A DNA stretch of 64,000 nucleotides from Streptomyces fragilis (GTDB lineage: Bacteria > Actinomycetota > Actinomycetes > Streptomycetales > Streptomycetaceae): assembly GCF_003112515.1 (NCBI RefSeq), contig NZ_BEVZ01000008.1, positions 186,001 to 250,000 of the forward strand, given 5' to 3'. Below the pieces are notes generated by a model. The model searched no databases. It saw nothing but the letters and a program-made list of their open reading frames with translations, and was not told the origin of the DNA. Both the position numbers and the translations under genes were made by a program. Positions 8,254-20,046 of this stretch are shown here, in pieces; within the stretch, counting starts at the first letter, position 1; each line of letters starts with the position of its first letter.

Positions 8254-8698
8254 ATCGCCCGAGCGGCACCACTGCCCGCAGGGAGCCGAGGCCCCGGAAG
8301 CGGAGTGGCCCCCCGCTCCGCGGTGAGGCATGCCCCGCTCGGCCCGGGAAAACAGGGCTGGAGCAGGTGTTCGGAGGGTGGGGCGCCGAAGGTGACCCGC
8401 CGGTAGCCATGGGTTGACAAGGCAAAGCGCTGAGTGCCGCTGTGAGGCTCTTGGAGCCCCGCCCCGTATATGGGGAGTCGGTCCGGTCCGGTTCAGGGCG
8501 GCACATGCGAACTGAGGTGCCCGCAACGGCCCATCAGTGTCGGCGCTAGCGGTAGACTGGAGCGCAATCCCGCCCCACTTGTGGGACACACACCGAGCAA
8601 CGCTGATCCAGGTTGAAAACCGCTACATGCCGCAGCCGCTCCGGTCGTCAGGTCATCGGCCGCGAGTACGGCTTGTGCTGTGCCAGAAAGGGCGCTTC
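8254..8698 (+). promoter_or_regulatory. gyrB upstream region, no gene seen
   Basis: Together with 8032-8210 this forms a 667-base gap with no convincing coding frame. Promoter-like elements for gyrBA are TTGACA at 8414-8419, lacking an obvious -10 at standard spacing, and TAGACT at 8553-8558, lacking a clear -35. Supercoiling-sensitive control of gyrB transcription is known in Streptomyces, but which element is used here cannot be decided by eye. Confidence 0.35.
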
Positions 8699-10738
<2,040 letters not shown>

Positions 10739-10804
10739 GTCGGTCACTGCTGCCCCGAGCAGCCGAGCAATCGCTGACCGCACCAGGAAGGATCTTCACC
10801 AGCA

Positions 10805-13489
<2,685 letters not shown>

Positions 13490-13509
13490 GCACGAGGAGT
13501 GAGACGAGC

Positions 13510-14244
13510 GTGAACGGAGCCACGGGCGCCGGACCGACCGGTGGGGAGACCGACGGCGGCGGCCGTGGCTCCTTCGCGCAGCAGCAGGCCCAGGCCCCGT
13601 CGCAGAAGGCGGCGGAGTCCTATCAGACCCATGGATCCCAGGGGGGAACCGTGACCCAGCCCACCCAGCCCTACGAGCAGCCCGGCCAGGCCCAGGCGCA
13701 GGGGCGTCCCGAGGTGACGCCGCTGCCGACGTCGCCGCTGCCCGGGGAGCGGCAGGGGCAGCAGGGCTCCGTCGGCCCGTACCACCCGCCGCACGCCTAC
13801 GAGGCGGACGCGGTGTCGGCCCCTCCGGCCGGCGCGGTGCGCAGGCCGCGCACCGGTGCCAAGCCGGTGCCGCGGACCCGCAAGGCGCGGCTGCGGGTCG
13901 CGAAGACCGACCCGTGGTCGGTGATGAAGGTCAGCTTCCTGCTGTCGATCGCCCTGGGCATCTGCACGGTGGTCGCGGCGGCGGTGCTGTGGCTGGTCAT
14001 GGACACGATGGGCGTCTTCGCCACGGTCGGCGGGACCATCGCGGAGGCCACGGGCTCCGAGGGGTCCAACGGCTTCGACCTGCAGGGCTTCCTGTCGCTG
14101 CCGAACGTGCTGATGTTCACCGCGGTGATCGCGGTGGTCGACGTGGTGCTGATGACGGCGCTGGCGACGCTGGGCGCCTTCATCTACAACCTCTCCGCCG
14201 GCTTCGTCGGCGGCGTCGAGCTGACGCTCGCCGAGGACGAGTAG
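13510..14244 (+). CDS. DUF3566 membrane protein
   Basis: A 244-residue protein with a disordered N-terminal half rich in Gln, Pro and Gly (about residues 1-130), then a basic stretch (TRKARLRVAKTDPWSVMKVSF) and two membrane helices. The first helix is near LLSIALGICTVVAAAVLWLVM and the second in the C-terminal MFTAVIAVVDVVLMTALATLGAF segment. The TDPWSVMK and NLSAGFVGGVELTLAE motifs are those of the DUF3566 family found downstream of gyrA throughout actinobacteria. The start is GTG at 13510, 20 bases after gyrA, so co-transcription is likely. The molecular function is unknown. Confidence 0.9.
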   Translation: MNGATGAGPTGGETDGGGRGSFAQQQAQAPSQKAAESYQTHGSQGGTVTQPTQPYEQPGQAQAQGRPEVTPLPTSPLPGERQGQQGSVGPYHPPHAYEADAVSAPPAGAVRRPRTGAKPVPRTRKARLRVAKTDPWSVMKVSFLLSIALGICTVVAAAVLWLVMDTMGVFATVGGTIAEATGSEGSNGFDLQGFLSLPNVLMFTAVIAVVDVVLMTALATLGAFIYNLSAGFVGGVELTLAEDE

Positions 14245-14286
14245 GGCCTCCGGGAGATCGGGCGCTCCGGGCTGCGGATACCGATT

Positions 14287-14315
14287 TTGGGAGTTCGCAT
14301 GTCGTGCGCTAATCT
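14287..14315 (+). promoter_or_regulatory. Promoter of tRNA-Ile
   Basis: TTGGGA at 14287-14292, a 17-base spacer and TAATCT at 14310-14315 form a good housekeeping-sigma promoter. The predicted transcript starts about 35 bases before the mature tRNA-Ile. Confidence 0.7.
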
Positions 14316-14322
14316 TCAGGAG

Positions 14323-15726
14323 TCAGCGCGCGGGACACACACCGCACAGCGCGGCGGGGCTATAGCTCAGTTGGTTAGAGCGCATCCCTGATAAGGATGA
14401 GGCCACAGGTTCAAATCCTGTTAGCCCCACCAGCACGAAGACCCCCGGTCCACTTGGGCCGGGGGTCTTCTGCGATTCCGGGGCGTGCCGATGTCGACGG
14501 GTGGCACAGCGGCGGGCGGGCACGGGGAAACGCCGCCGGCCCGCCTGGTGAGGGCGGGCTCGAGACGGCGTGATGCGGGGGCGCCACCGCGACGCGGGTG
14601 ACGTCCGGGACGTGGGTGACGTCCGGGACGTGGGTGACGTCCGGGACGTGGGTGACGCGCGGGACGTGGGTGACGCGCGGGACCTGCGGGGGCGTGACAG
14701 GCGCTGACCGGGGACGTGTGGGGCGGGCCGGTGGTGTGGCGGGGTCTCTCGCGGCTCGGCGCGGCCGTGGGCGGTGACTGGGGGCGATCGGGCCGGGGGA
14801 GGCCGCGGAGTGCCTGGAGCGGGCCTGCGGGGCCTGTGCGGAGGGCGGCCGTGCGGGTGGGGTGACGGTGCCGGTGTGGTGGACCGGTGGTGCGGGTGGT
14901 GGGCGCCAGGTCGGTCCCGTGGCACGGGCGTTGCCCGACGAGCGAGCGGTGGCCGCGGCTGAGTGAGCTGGGCGGGCGGTGCGGGCGGTAGGTGCTCAGC
15001 GATCCGCGTGGGCGGTGCGTGCGCGGGCCGTGCCACGCTGGACGAGCTGTGCGGGCTGGACGAGCTGTGCGGGCTGGACGAGCTGTGCATGCCGTGCGGG
15101 CCGTGGGGCGGTGCACCGTGCGGGCCGCAGGGCGCACCGTGCCGGCCGTGGGGTGCCGTGGGGAGGTCGCTGGGCAAAGGGCCGGGGTGGCGCGGAGGCT
15201 GGGCGGCGGTTGCGGCGCGGAGGGGGAGGTGTATGGCCGGCTCCTGCTCGAGGGGGTCGGCCGGGCGGTCGGCGGAGTCGCGGCGCGAGGCGGTGTCCGA
15301 GGCGGCTGAGGGGGCCGTGGGGAGCGCGGCGGGGACCAGCAGGCCGACGCCCGCGGTGGAGCGTGCGCGGCTGTGCGGGGAGCCGCCGTGCGCCTCCGCG
15401 AGGATGCGCTGCTTCATCGTGGGCGGGAGGGCGCGGTCCGCCGGCCAGAGCCCGCTCCGGGCGGCCTGCCGGGGGATCACCGCGGTGGCGTTCGCCCCCG
15501 CCGTGGCCCGCACTCCGGCCCGCGTCGCCTCCGCCGTGGCCGCCGCGCGGAGCGCCGCGGCGTCCGTCCGGCCGCCGTGGCCGTCGCGGCGTCCGCCGTT
15601 GCGCGCCGGCCCGCTCTGCGGTACCGCCGCCGCGGACGTCGTGGAGACCAGTCCCAGCGCCGTGAACAGCGCGAGGAACGCGGACACCAGCACCTGCCAC
15701 ATCTTCCTGACCTGGGTTCCGGTCAT
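14323..15726 (-). CDS. Secreted DUF6344-type protein, C-terminal end uncertain
   Basis: The N-terminus (MTGTQVRKMWQVLVSAFLAL then FTALGLVSTTSAAA) is a clear signal peptide. About 60 residues later the motif DRALPPTMKQRILAEAHG matches what I remember as the DUF6344 family of Streptomyces secreted proteins. The ATG at 15726 has AGTGAGG upstream. After about residue 130 the sequence becomes Pro/His/Arg/Ser low complexity with two sets of 18-bp repeats. It has no stop until 14323, so the frame runs antisense across the whole tRNA-Ile gene. That end is not credible; the real protein is probably shorter or the gene carries a frameshift. Only the first 130-150 residues are well supported. Confidence 0.5.
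   Translation of the reverse strand: MTGTQVRKMWQVLVSAFLALFTALGLVSTTSAAAVPQSGPARNGGRRDGHGGRTDAAALRAAATAEATRAGVRATAGANATAVIPRQAARSGLWPADRALPPTMKQRILAEAHGGSPHSRARSTAGVGLLVPAALPTAPSAASDTASRRDSADRPADPLEQEPAIHLPLRAATAAQPPRHPGPLPSDLPTAPHGRHGAPCGPHGAPPHGPHGMHSSSSPHSSSSPHSSSSVARPAHAPPTRIAEHLPPAPPAQLTQPRPPLARRATPVPRDRPGAHHPHHRSTTPAPSPHPHGRPPHRPRRPAPGTPRPPPARSPPVTAHGRAEPRETPPHHRPAPHVPGQRLSRPRRSRASPTSRASPTSRTSPTSRTSPTSRTSPASRWRPRITPSRARPHQAGRRRFPVPARRCATRRHRHAPESQKTPGPSGPGVFVLVGLTGFEPVASSLSGMRSNQLSYSPAALCGVCPAR
14356..14432 (+). tRNA. tRNA-Ile(GAU)
   Basis: The acceptor stem GGGGCTA (14356-14362) pairs with TAGCCCC (14422-14428). The anticodon arm is CATCC-CTGATAA-GGATG with anticodon GAT at 14390-14392, and the T loop is TTCAAAT. 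The discriminator A and an encoded CCA end at 14432. tRNA-Ile after gyrA is a conserved actinobacterial arrangement. Confidence 0.97.
14437..14470 (+). terminator. Terminator after tRNA-Ile
   Basis: GAAGACCCCCGG (14437-14448) pairs with CCGGGGGTCTTC (14459-14470), a perfect 12-bp stem beginning five bases after the CCA end. Confidence 0.8.
14596..14685. repeat. Five 18-bp tandem repeats
   Basis: Five consecutive copies of an 18-base unit (GGGTGACGTCCGGGACGT). The first three are identical or nearly so; the last two carry a GACGCGCGGG variant. Read on the minus strand they encode a Ser-Pro-Thr-Ser-Arg-Thr hexapeptide repeat in the tail of the DUF6344 frame. Confidence 0.9.
15041..15088. repeat. 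18-bp repeats, 2.7 copies
   Basis: The unit GACGAGCTGTGCGGGCTG occurs at 15041-15058 and 15059-15076, with a partial third copy at 15077-15088. On the minus strand it encodes a Pro-His-Ser-Ser-Ser-Ser repeat within the low-complexity part of the DUF6344 frame. Confidence 0.85.
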
Positions 15727-16025
15727 GGATGACCTCACTTTCGGGTGGGGCGATTTGCGTACTTTCCTCATGATGTGTATGCGCCTCCCGATGTGGGGGA
15801 CCTTCGCCCGTGGCGCGTCGATGGTCGGATGAACACCACTCGGACGGACGCAAGGCCGGGGAGGAACCTCCCGGCGTGCGGTCGCACCGGTGCGATCACC
15901 TGGTGATCCGAAGCGCCCCGCGGGGCGGTGGGGAGCCCCACCCCTAGGTCACCGTTCGGTCTCGGCCGGTGTGTATAGTCGGGCGCCTAGAGGTCTCCTA
16001 CGTCAACGAAAGACGAGGTCGCGCG

Positions 16026-16154
16026 GTGAAGAAGCTCCTCCTGGTCGCCCTGGCCGCCATCGGCGGTCTCCTCGTGTACCGCCAGATCCAGGCGGACCGC
16101 GCCGAGCAGGACCTGTGGACGGAGGCCACCGACTCCGTGCCCAGCGGTTCCTGA
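16026..16154 (+). CDS. DLW-39 family small membrane protein
   Basis: A 42-residue protein starting MKKLLLVALAAIGGLLVYRQ, with one hydrophobic helix (residues 4-18) followed by a charged tail containing the family's namesake Asp-Leu-Trp at residues 29-31. GTG at 16026 has GACGAGG upstream. A TATAGT-like -10 at about 15973 may serve it. The family is a conserved, uncharacterised actinobacterial membrane peptide found near the gyrA/tRNA region. It is divergent from the DUF6344 gene and converges on the XRE regulator. Confidence 0.88.
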   Translation: MKKLLLVALAAIGGLLVYRQIQADRAEQDLWTEATDSVPSGS

Positions 16155-16179
16155 GGACGGCAGTCGCCGAAACCACGCG

Positions 16180-16214
16180 AAAACCCCGGCCGCCCGAAGG
16201 CGACCGGGGTTTCG
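16180..16214. terminator. Bidirectional terminator between DLW-39 and XRE genes
   Basis: CGAAAACCCCGGCCGCC, loop CGAA, then GGCGACCGGGGTTTCG form a strong hairpin with A and T runs on the two sides. It is placed between two convergent genes and suits both transcripts. Confidence 0.8.
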
Positions 16215-16247
16215 TGCTGTCGGGACCGGCCTCGGCCGGCTCCGCCC

Positions 16248-16802
16248 TCAGCTCTGGTGGACCTGGTAGTGCGCGACCGCGTCGGCGGTGCGTCCGGCCC
16301 CGTACACCCGCAGGAACTCGGCGAGTTCGGGGTGCGTCTGCCCGATCTGCTCGGCGGCCTCGATGATGTCGCCGGCCGCGGCCAGTGAGCGCAGGAGACT
16401 CTGTATCTCCCGCACCACCCGCTTCACCGTCGGGGCGCCCACCGGCGTCGCCCCCGTCTGCTGGGTGGCCACGCTCAGCATCGAACCGCCCTGCGACTTC
16501 TTGATCTCCTCCATGCGTTCGGCCGCCTCGGCCGCGCTCACGCTGCCGTCGGCGACCTGCGCCGCCAGGTCCTGCAGCAGCCGGACCCGCTGCACCACCG
16601 CGGGATTGCCGATCTTCGCCCGCTGCCCGCTCATCAGCTGCGACAGCATCGGCGCCGACAGCCCGAGAACTCCCGCGAGCCGCGCCTGGTTGAGCCCCAG
16701 GTCGTCGATCAGCCGCCGGAAGAGCTCCCCCAGAGGCTCTCCGTACCAGTTCCGCTGCAGCTCGCGCGCCCTCGCGGTGGCTTCCTGCTGTGCGGCGTCC
16801 AT
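16248..16802 (-). CDS. XRE-family helix-turn-helix regulator
   Basis: A 184-residue DNA-binding protein. The HTH lies at about residues 25-62 (LFRRLIDDLGLNQARLAGVL followed by LSAPMLSQLMSGQR), of the Cro/CI (XRE) type. The remainder is helical with Ala/Glu-rich segments and no recognised ligand domain. The start ATG at 16802 is chosen because GGGGAG lies seven bases upstream (minus strand) and the protein begins MDAAQQEATARARELQRNWY; the frame continues upstream without similarity. A perfect 18-bp palindrome lies 30 bases upstream and a TAAGAT -10-like element just beyond it. This suggests, as inference, an autoregulatory operator. The target genes are unknown. Confidence 0.88.
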   Translation of the reverse strand: MDAAQQEATARARELQRNWYGEPLGELFRRLIDDLGLNQARLAGVLGLSAPMLSQLMSGQRAKIGNPAVVQRVRLLQDLAAQVADGSVSAAEAAERMEEIKKSQGGSMLSVATQQTGATPVGAPTVKRVVREIQSLLRSLAAAGDIIEAAEQIGQTHPELAEFLRVYGAGRTADAVAHYQVHQS

Positions 16803-16831
16803 GCGTCTCCCCATCGCTTCCCCATGTACAG

Positions 16832-16849
16832 GGTTCGCTCGAGCGAACC
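16832..16849. promoter_or_regulatory. Perfect 18-bp palindrome, candidate operator of XRE gene
   Basis: GGTTCGCTCGAGCGAACC is a perfect palindrome located 30 bases upstream of the XRE start codon. On the minus strand it sits just downstream of a TAAGAT hexamer at 16857-16862, so a bound protein would cover the transcription start region. Symmetry and position suggest binding of a dimeric HTH protein, most simply the adjacent regulator. Confidence 0.6.
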
Positions 16850-16999
16850 ACGTACCGAATCTTACGGAGGGCGGACGGCGGCGGGGAGCCGCCGCCGTCG
16901 TGGTTGACCAATCCTTTTGCGGGATACGGGGGGTCACCGGGTAGTCTGGTCGTCGGCTCGCACCGGTGGTCGCACCTCCGGGGCTCATGCCGTCGTTGA

Positions 17000-17072
17000 G
17001 GGGCCTTAGCTCAGTTGGTAGAGCGCTGTCTTTGCATGGCAGATGTCAGGGGTTCGACTCCCCTAGGCTCCA
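17000..17072 (+). tRNA. tRNA-Ala(UGC)
   Basis: The acceptor stem GGGGCCT (17000-17006) pairs with AGGCTCC (17065-17071) including one G-U pair. The anticodon arm is CTGTC-TTTGCAT-GGCAG with anticodon TGC at 17033-17035. The discriminator is A17072 and CCA is not encoded. A TAGTCT -10-like element lies at 16942-16947. Confidence 0.96.
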
Positions 17073-17113
17073 CTCGGTGTCACGCGCCTCTTCGTGCCGC
17101 GGCACCTTCTTCG

Positions 17114-17136
17114 AGGCCCTCCCGCGGGAGGGCCTT
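17114..17136 (+). terminator. Terminator after tRNA-Ala
   Basis: AGGCCCTCCC (17114-17123) and GGGAGGGCCT (17126-17135) form a perfect stem followed by TCG, about 40 bases after the tRNA. Confidence 0.7.
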
Positions 17137-17322
17137 CGTCGTGCCTGGCCGTCCCGTTCACCTGGGCGCCGACGGACCGTCAACTGCCTGCCGACTCGCG
17201 GACACCCCGTGCTTCCGGTCGCCCGCGTGCGCCCCCTGTGCTTCGCCAGGGACGTCCGGTCCCGACCGGTTCGTCCTGTTTGACGTGGGCATGCTTGTGA
17301 AATCAGGGTAAAAACGCACTGT

Positions 17323-17360
17323 GGTGTTTCCCTGTGCAGTACGGTGCCTTTCTGTGCGGT
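17323..17360. promoter_or_regulatory. Two imperfect 18-bp direct repeats at 20-bp period
   Basis: GGTGTTTCCCTGTGCAGT (17323-17340) and GGTGCCTTTCTGTGCGGT (17343-17360) match at 13 of 18 positions and repeat with a 20-base period, about two helical turns. They lie 73-110 bases upstream of the sugar-phosphate transferase start, in a 360-base gap that otherwise holds only the tRNA-Ala terminator. Tandem direct repeats in phase with the helix are typical of response-regulator or activator sites; no specific protein can be named. Confidence 0.45.
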
Positions 17361-17432
17361 CGTCATGGGGATGGGTCCGCACGCACACCGCGGCCCTCGA
17401 CCAGGGGCCGCGCGGCCTGGGGGGGCGTGTGG

Positions 17433-18926
17433 ATGGCACAGGACGCTCGGACGTCTGCGGACATACGGGACGCGGGCGGGACCCGCACGCGCCGGCATCG
17501 TGAGGAAACGTTCCGGCCCCGCGGCATCGGCCTGCGGGACAAGCCCGGTTGGTACGTGACCACGCTGCTCTGCGTGGACTCCCTGGTTCCGACCGTCACG
17601 CTGGCGCCCGTGCTGGAGCAGTCCGGGCAGCCGGCCCCCGGGCTGGTGACCGTCACCTCGACCCTGACCTGGCTCGGCGTGCGCGGAGCCAGACGCCGGT
17701 ACACCCGTGCCGAGGTGGGCGAGTCCCGCGGCGCCGTCCCGGTGCTGCACGACTGGCTCATGACGCTCGGGGTCCTCGCGGTGATCGGGGTCGGCGTCCG
17801 GACGGTCGTCGACCCCTTCGTCGTCCTCGGGGCCCTGACGCCCGCCCTGCTGCTCGCGGTGTTCGCCCGGCGCGTGGTCTTCGCGCACCTGGCCCGGGAG
17901 CGGCGCGCGGCGCAGGCGGTGCTGCGGGTGCTGGTCGTCGGTGAGCCCGAGGCGTTTCCGGTGGTGATGGGGCGGCTCGACTCGCGTACGGACCACCCCT
18001 ACGCGGTGGTGGGCAGCGTCGCCGTGGGCGGCGCGGCGCCGGGCGCCGAGCGGCTCGACGTGCCCGCCGACCCGGAGTCCGGCGCGCGGGCCGGGCGGGT
18101 GCTGGTGGACACGGTGCGCCGCCACCGCGCGGACGTGGTGCTGCTGGCGCCGGGGGCGCGGCTCTCCGGGCCGGCGCTGCGGCACCTGGTCTGGGCGCTG
18201 CACGACGCCGAGGTCGAGATCGCGCTGGCGCCCGGTCTGGTGGAGGTCTCCCACAAGCGGCTGGAGGTCGGCTCGGTGGCCGGCCTGACGGTGCTCAAGG
18301 TGGCTCCCCCGCAGGGGCCCGGCGGTGTGCAGCAGACGCTGAAGGAGGCCCTGGACCGCTGCGGGGCCGCGCTCGGACTGCTGGTGCTCGCCCCGTTCTT
18401 CGCGCTGGTCGCGCTGGCGGTGAAGCTGGACTCGCGCGGTCCCGCGTTCTACCGGCAGCAGCGGATCGGCCGGGACCAGGACGTCTTCGTGATGTGGAAG
18501 TTCCGCACCATGGTCGTCGACGCGGACGCCCTCAAGGACGAGCTGGCGGAGCGCAACGAGAACGACGGGCTGATGTTCAAGATGCGCCGAGACCCGCGGG
18601 TGACCCGGGTCGGGCGGCTGCTGCGCCGTACCTCGCTGGACGAGCTGCCGCAGCTGTTCAACGTCCTCATCGGTGACATGTCCCTGGTGGGTCCGCGTCC
18701 GCCGCTGCCCGAGGAGGTGGCCGGCTACGACGCGACCGCGCTGCGCCGGCTGCGGGTCAAGCCCGGCATGACGGGGTTGTGGCAGGTCAGCGGCCGGTCG
18801 GACCTCTCCTGGGAGGAAACGGTTCAGCTGGATCTGCACTACGTGGACAACTGGTCGTTCGTCAGCGACCTCGACGTGCTCAGCCGTACGCTCCGCGCCG
18901 TCGCCGACGGCCGCGGAGCGTACTGA
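17433..18926 (+). CDS. Polyprenyl-phosphate sugar-1-phosphate transferase (WbaP/WcaJ-like)
   Basis: This membrane enzyme would start a glycan repeat unit by moving a sugar 1-phosphate from a nucleotide sugar onto undecaprenyl phosphate. The protein is 497 residues from ATG at 17433, which has a G-rich SD just upstream. The N-terminal half has about four membrane segments and a nucleotide-binding-like middle domain (VLRVLVVGEPEAFPVVM). The C-terminal catalytic domain of the bacterial sugar transferase family carries DSRGPAFYRQQRIGRD, MWKFRTMV, RTSLDELPQLFNVL, MSLVGPRPPLPEEV and KPGMTGLWQVSGRS. It opens the first glycan gene block. The sugar used (Gal, Glc or other) cannot be told. Confidence 0.9.
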   Translation: MAQDARTSADIRDAGGTRTRRHREETFRPRGIGLRDKPGWYVTTLLCVDSLVPTVTLAPVLEQSGQPAPGLVTVTSTLTWLGVRGARRRYTRAEVGESRGAVPVLHDWLMTLGVLAVIGVGVRTVVDPFVVLGALTPALLLAVFARRVVFAHLARERRAAQAVLRVLVVGEPEAFPVVMGRLDSRTDHPYAVVGSVAVGGAAPGAERLDVPADPESGARAGRVLVDTVRRHRADVVLLAPGARLSGPALRHLVWALHDAEVEIALAPGLVEVSHKRLEVGSVAGLTVLKVAPPQGPGGVQQTLKEALDRCGAALGLLVLAPFFALVALAVKLDSRGPAFYRQQRIGRDQDVFVMWKFRTMVVDADALKDELAERNENDGLMFKMRRDPRVTRVGRLLRRTSLDELPQLFNVLIGDMSLVGPRPPLPEEVAGYDATALRRLRVKPGMTGLWQVSGRSDLSWEETVQLDLHYVDNWSFVSDLDVLSRTLRAVADGRGAY

Positions 18927-18958
18927 GGGACCCAGGGGTGCGGGGGATGCGGCCCCGC

Positions 18959-19921
18959 TCAGGCGCGGGAGGAGCCCGCGCCCTCGGACAGCCACCACTG
19001 GTAGGTGCCGGCGATGCCGTCGCGCAGCGCGATCGACGGCTTCCAGCCCAGACCGGTCAGCCGCGACACGTCCAGCAGCTTGCGGGGCGTGCCGTCCGGC
19101 TTGGTGGTGTCCCAGCGGATCTCGCCCGAGAAGCCGGTGACCTCGGCGACCGTCCCGGCGAGCGCGCGGATGGTCAGGTCCTCGCCGCAGCCGACGTTGA
19201 CCGGCTCGTCGCCGTCGTAGGTCTCCAGCAGCCGGACGCAGGCCGAGGCCAGGTCGTCGACGTGCAGGAACTCGCGGCGCGGGGAGCCGGAGCCCCACAG
19301 GGTGACGTGGCCGGCGCCGGACTCGCGCGCCTCGTGGAAGCGGCGGATCAGCGCGGGCAGGACGTGCGAGGTCTCCAGGTCGAAGTTGTCGCCGGGGCCG
19401 TAGAGGTTGGTGGGCATGGCGCTGATCCAGGAGGCCCCGAACTGGCGGCGGTAGGACTGGACCTGGCAGATGCCGGCGATCTTGGCGAGGGCGTACGGCT
19501 CGTTGGTGGGCTCCAGCGGGCCGGTCAGCAGCGCGTCCTCGCGGATGGGCTGCGGGGCGAACTTCGGATAGATGCACGAGGAGCCCAGGAAGAGCAGGCG
19601 GCCCACCCCGGCGGCGTGCGAGCCGGAGATCACGCTCAGCTGGATCCGCAGGTTGTCCTCGAGGAACTCCACCGGACGCGTGCTGTTCGCCATGATCCCG
19701 CCCACCTTGGCGGCGGCCAGGACCACCGCGTCCGGGCGGGTCTCGGCAAGGTACGCGGCGGTGGCCGCGGCGTCCCGCAGGTCCAGGTCGGCGCGGCCCC
19801 GGGTGAGGACCTGGTGGCCGTCGGCGGTGAGCCGGCGGACGACCGCGGAACCGACCAGCCCGCGGTGGCCCGCCACGAATATCCGGGACTGCGGCGCAAG
19901 AAGTGTCATGGACCGGATCAT
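18959..19921 (-). CDS. fcl: GDP-L-fucose synthase
   Basis: This enzyme epimerises and reduces GDP-4-keto-6-deoxy-D-mannose to GDP-L-fucose with NADPH. It is a 320-residue extended short-chain dehydrogenase. The nucleotide-binding motif GHRGLVGSA is at about residues 18-26, the serine region is LFLGSSCIYPKFAPQPI, and the catalytic YALAK motif follows; all are characteristic of GDP-fucose synthases. An internal Met at residue 5 (codon at 19909) is an equally possible start, as neither has a strong SD. It is divergent from gmd, the preceding pathway enzyme, with 125 bases between them for promoters. Confidence 0.93.
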   Translation of the reverse strand: MIRSMTLLAPQSRIFVAGHRGLVGSAVVRRLTADGHQVLTRGRADLDLRDAAATAAYLAETRPDAVVLAAAKVGGIMANSTRPVEFLEDNLRIQLSVISGSHAAGVGRLLFLGSSCIYPKFAPQPIREDALLTGPLEPTNEPYALAKIAGICQVQSYRRQFGASWISAMPTNLYGPGDNFDLETSHVLPALIRRFHEARESGAGHVTLWGSGSPRREFLHVDDLASACVRLLETYDGDEPVNVGCGEDLTIRALAGTVAEVTGFSGEIRWDTTKPDGTPRKLLDVSRLTGLGWKPSIALRDGIAGTYQWWLSEGAGSSRA

Positions 19922-20046
19922 GCCAGCAGTGCGCGGATGATCCCGCGCAATTCAGAAGATTTCCGTACGGATGGTTCGCGTACGGGGCGTGTGACCGAGT
20001 ACGGGGCGCGGCCGGTCCACCGGCCCGTCGGGGAGGAAAACCACTC

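Noticed and set aside
8032..8590. Several minus- and plus-strand frames of 75-145 codons upstream of gyrB
   Set aside because: Codon pattern is irregular, no SD is seen and they overlap a palindromic element; treated as noncoding.
14596..14685. Possible CRISPR array
   Set aside because: The 18-base units are directly adjacent with no spacers, and no cas gene is present.
14963..15832. A 289-codon plus-strand frame opposite the DUF6344 gene
   Set aside because: The minus strand carries a clear signal peptide and family motif with SD; the plus frame has neither.
17000..17072. tRNA-Ala as an attachment site of an integrated element carrying the glycan genes
   Set aside because: No integrase, no duplicated tRNA 3' end and no mobile-element gene were found in the following 25 kb.
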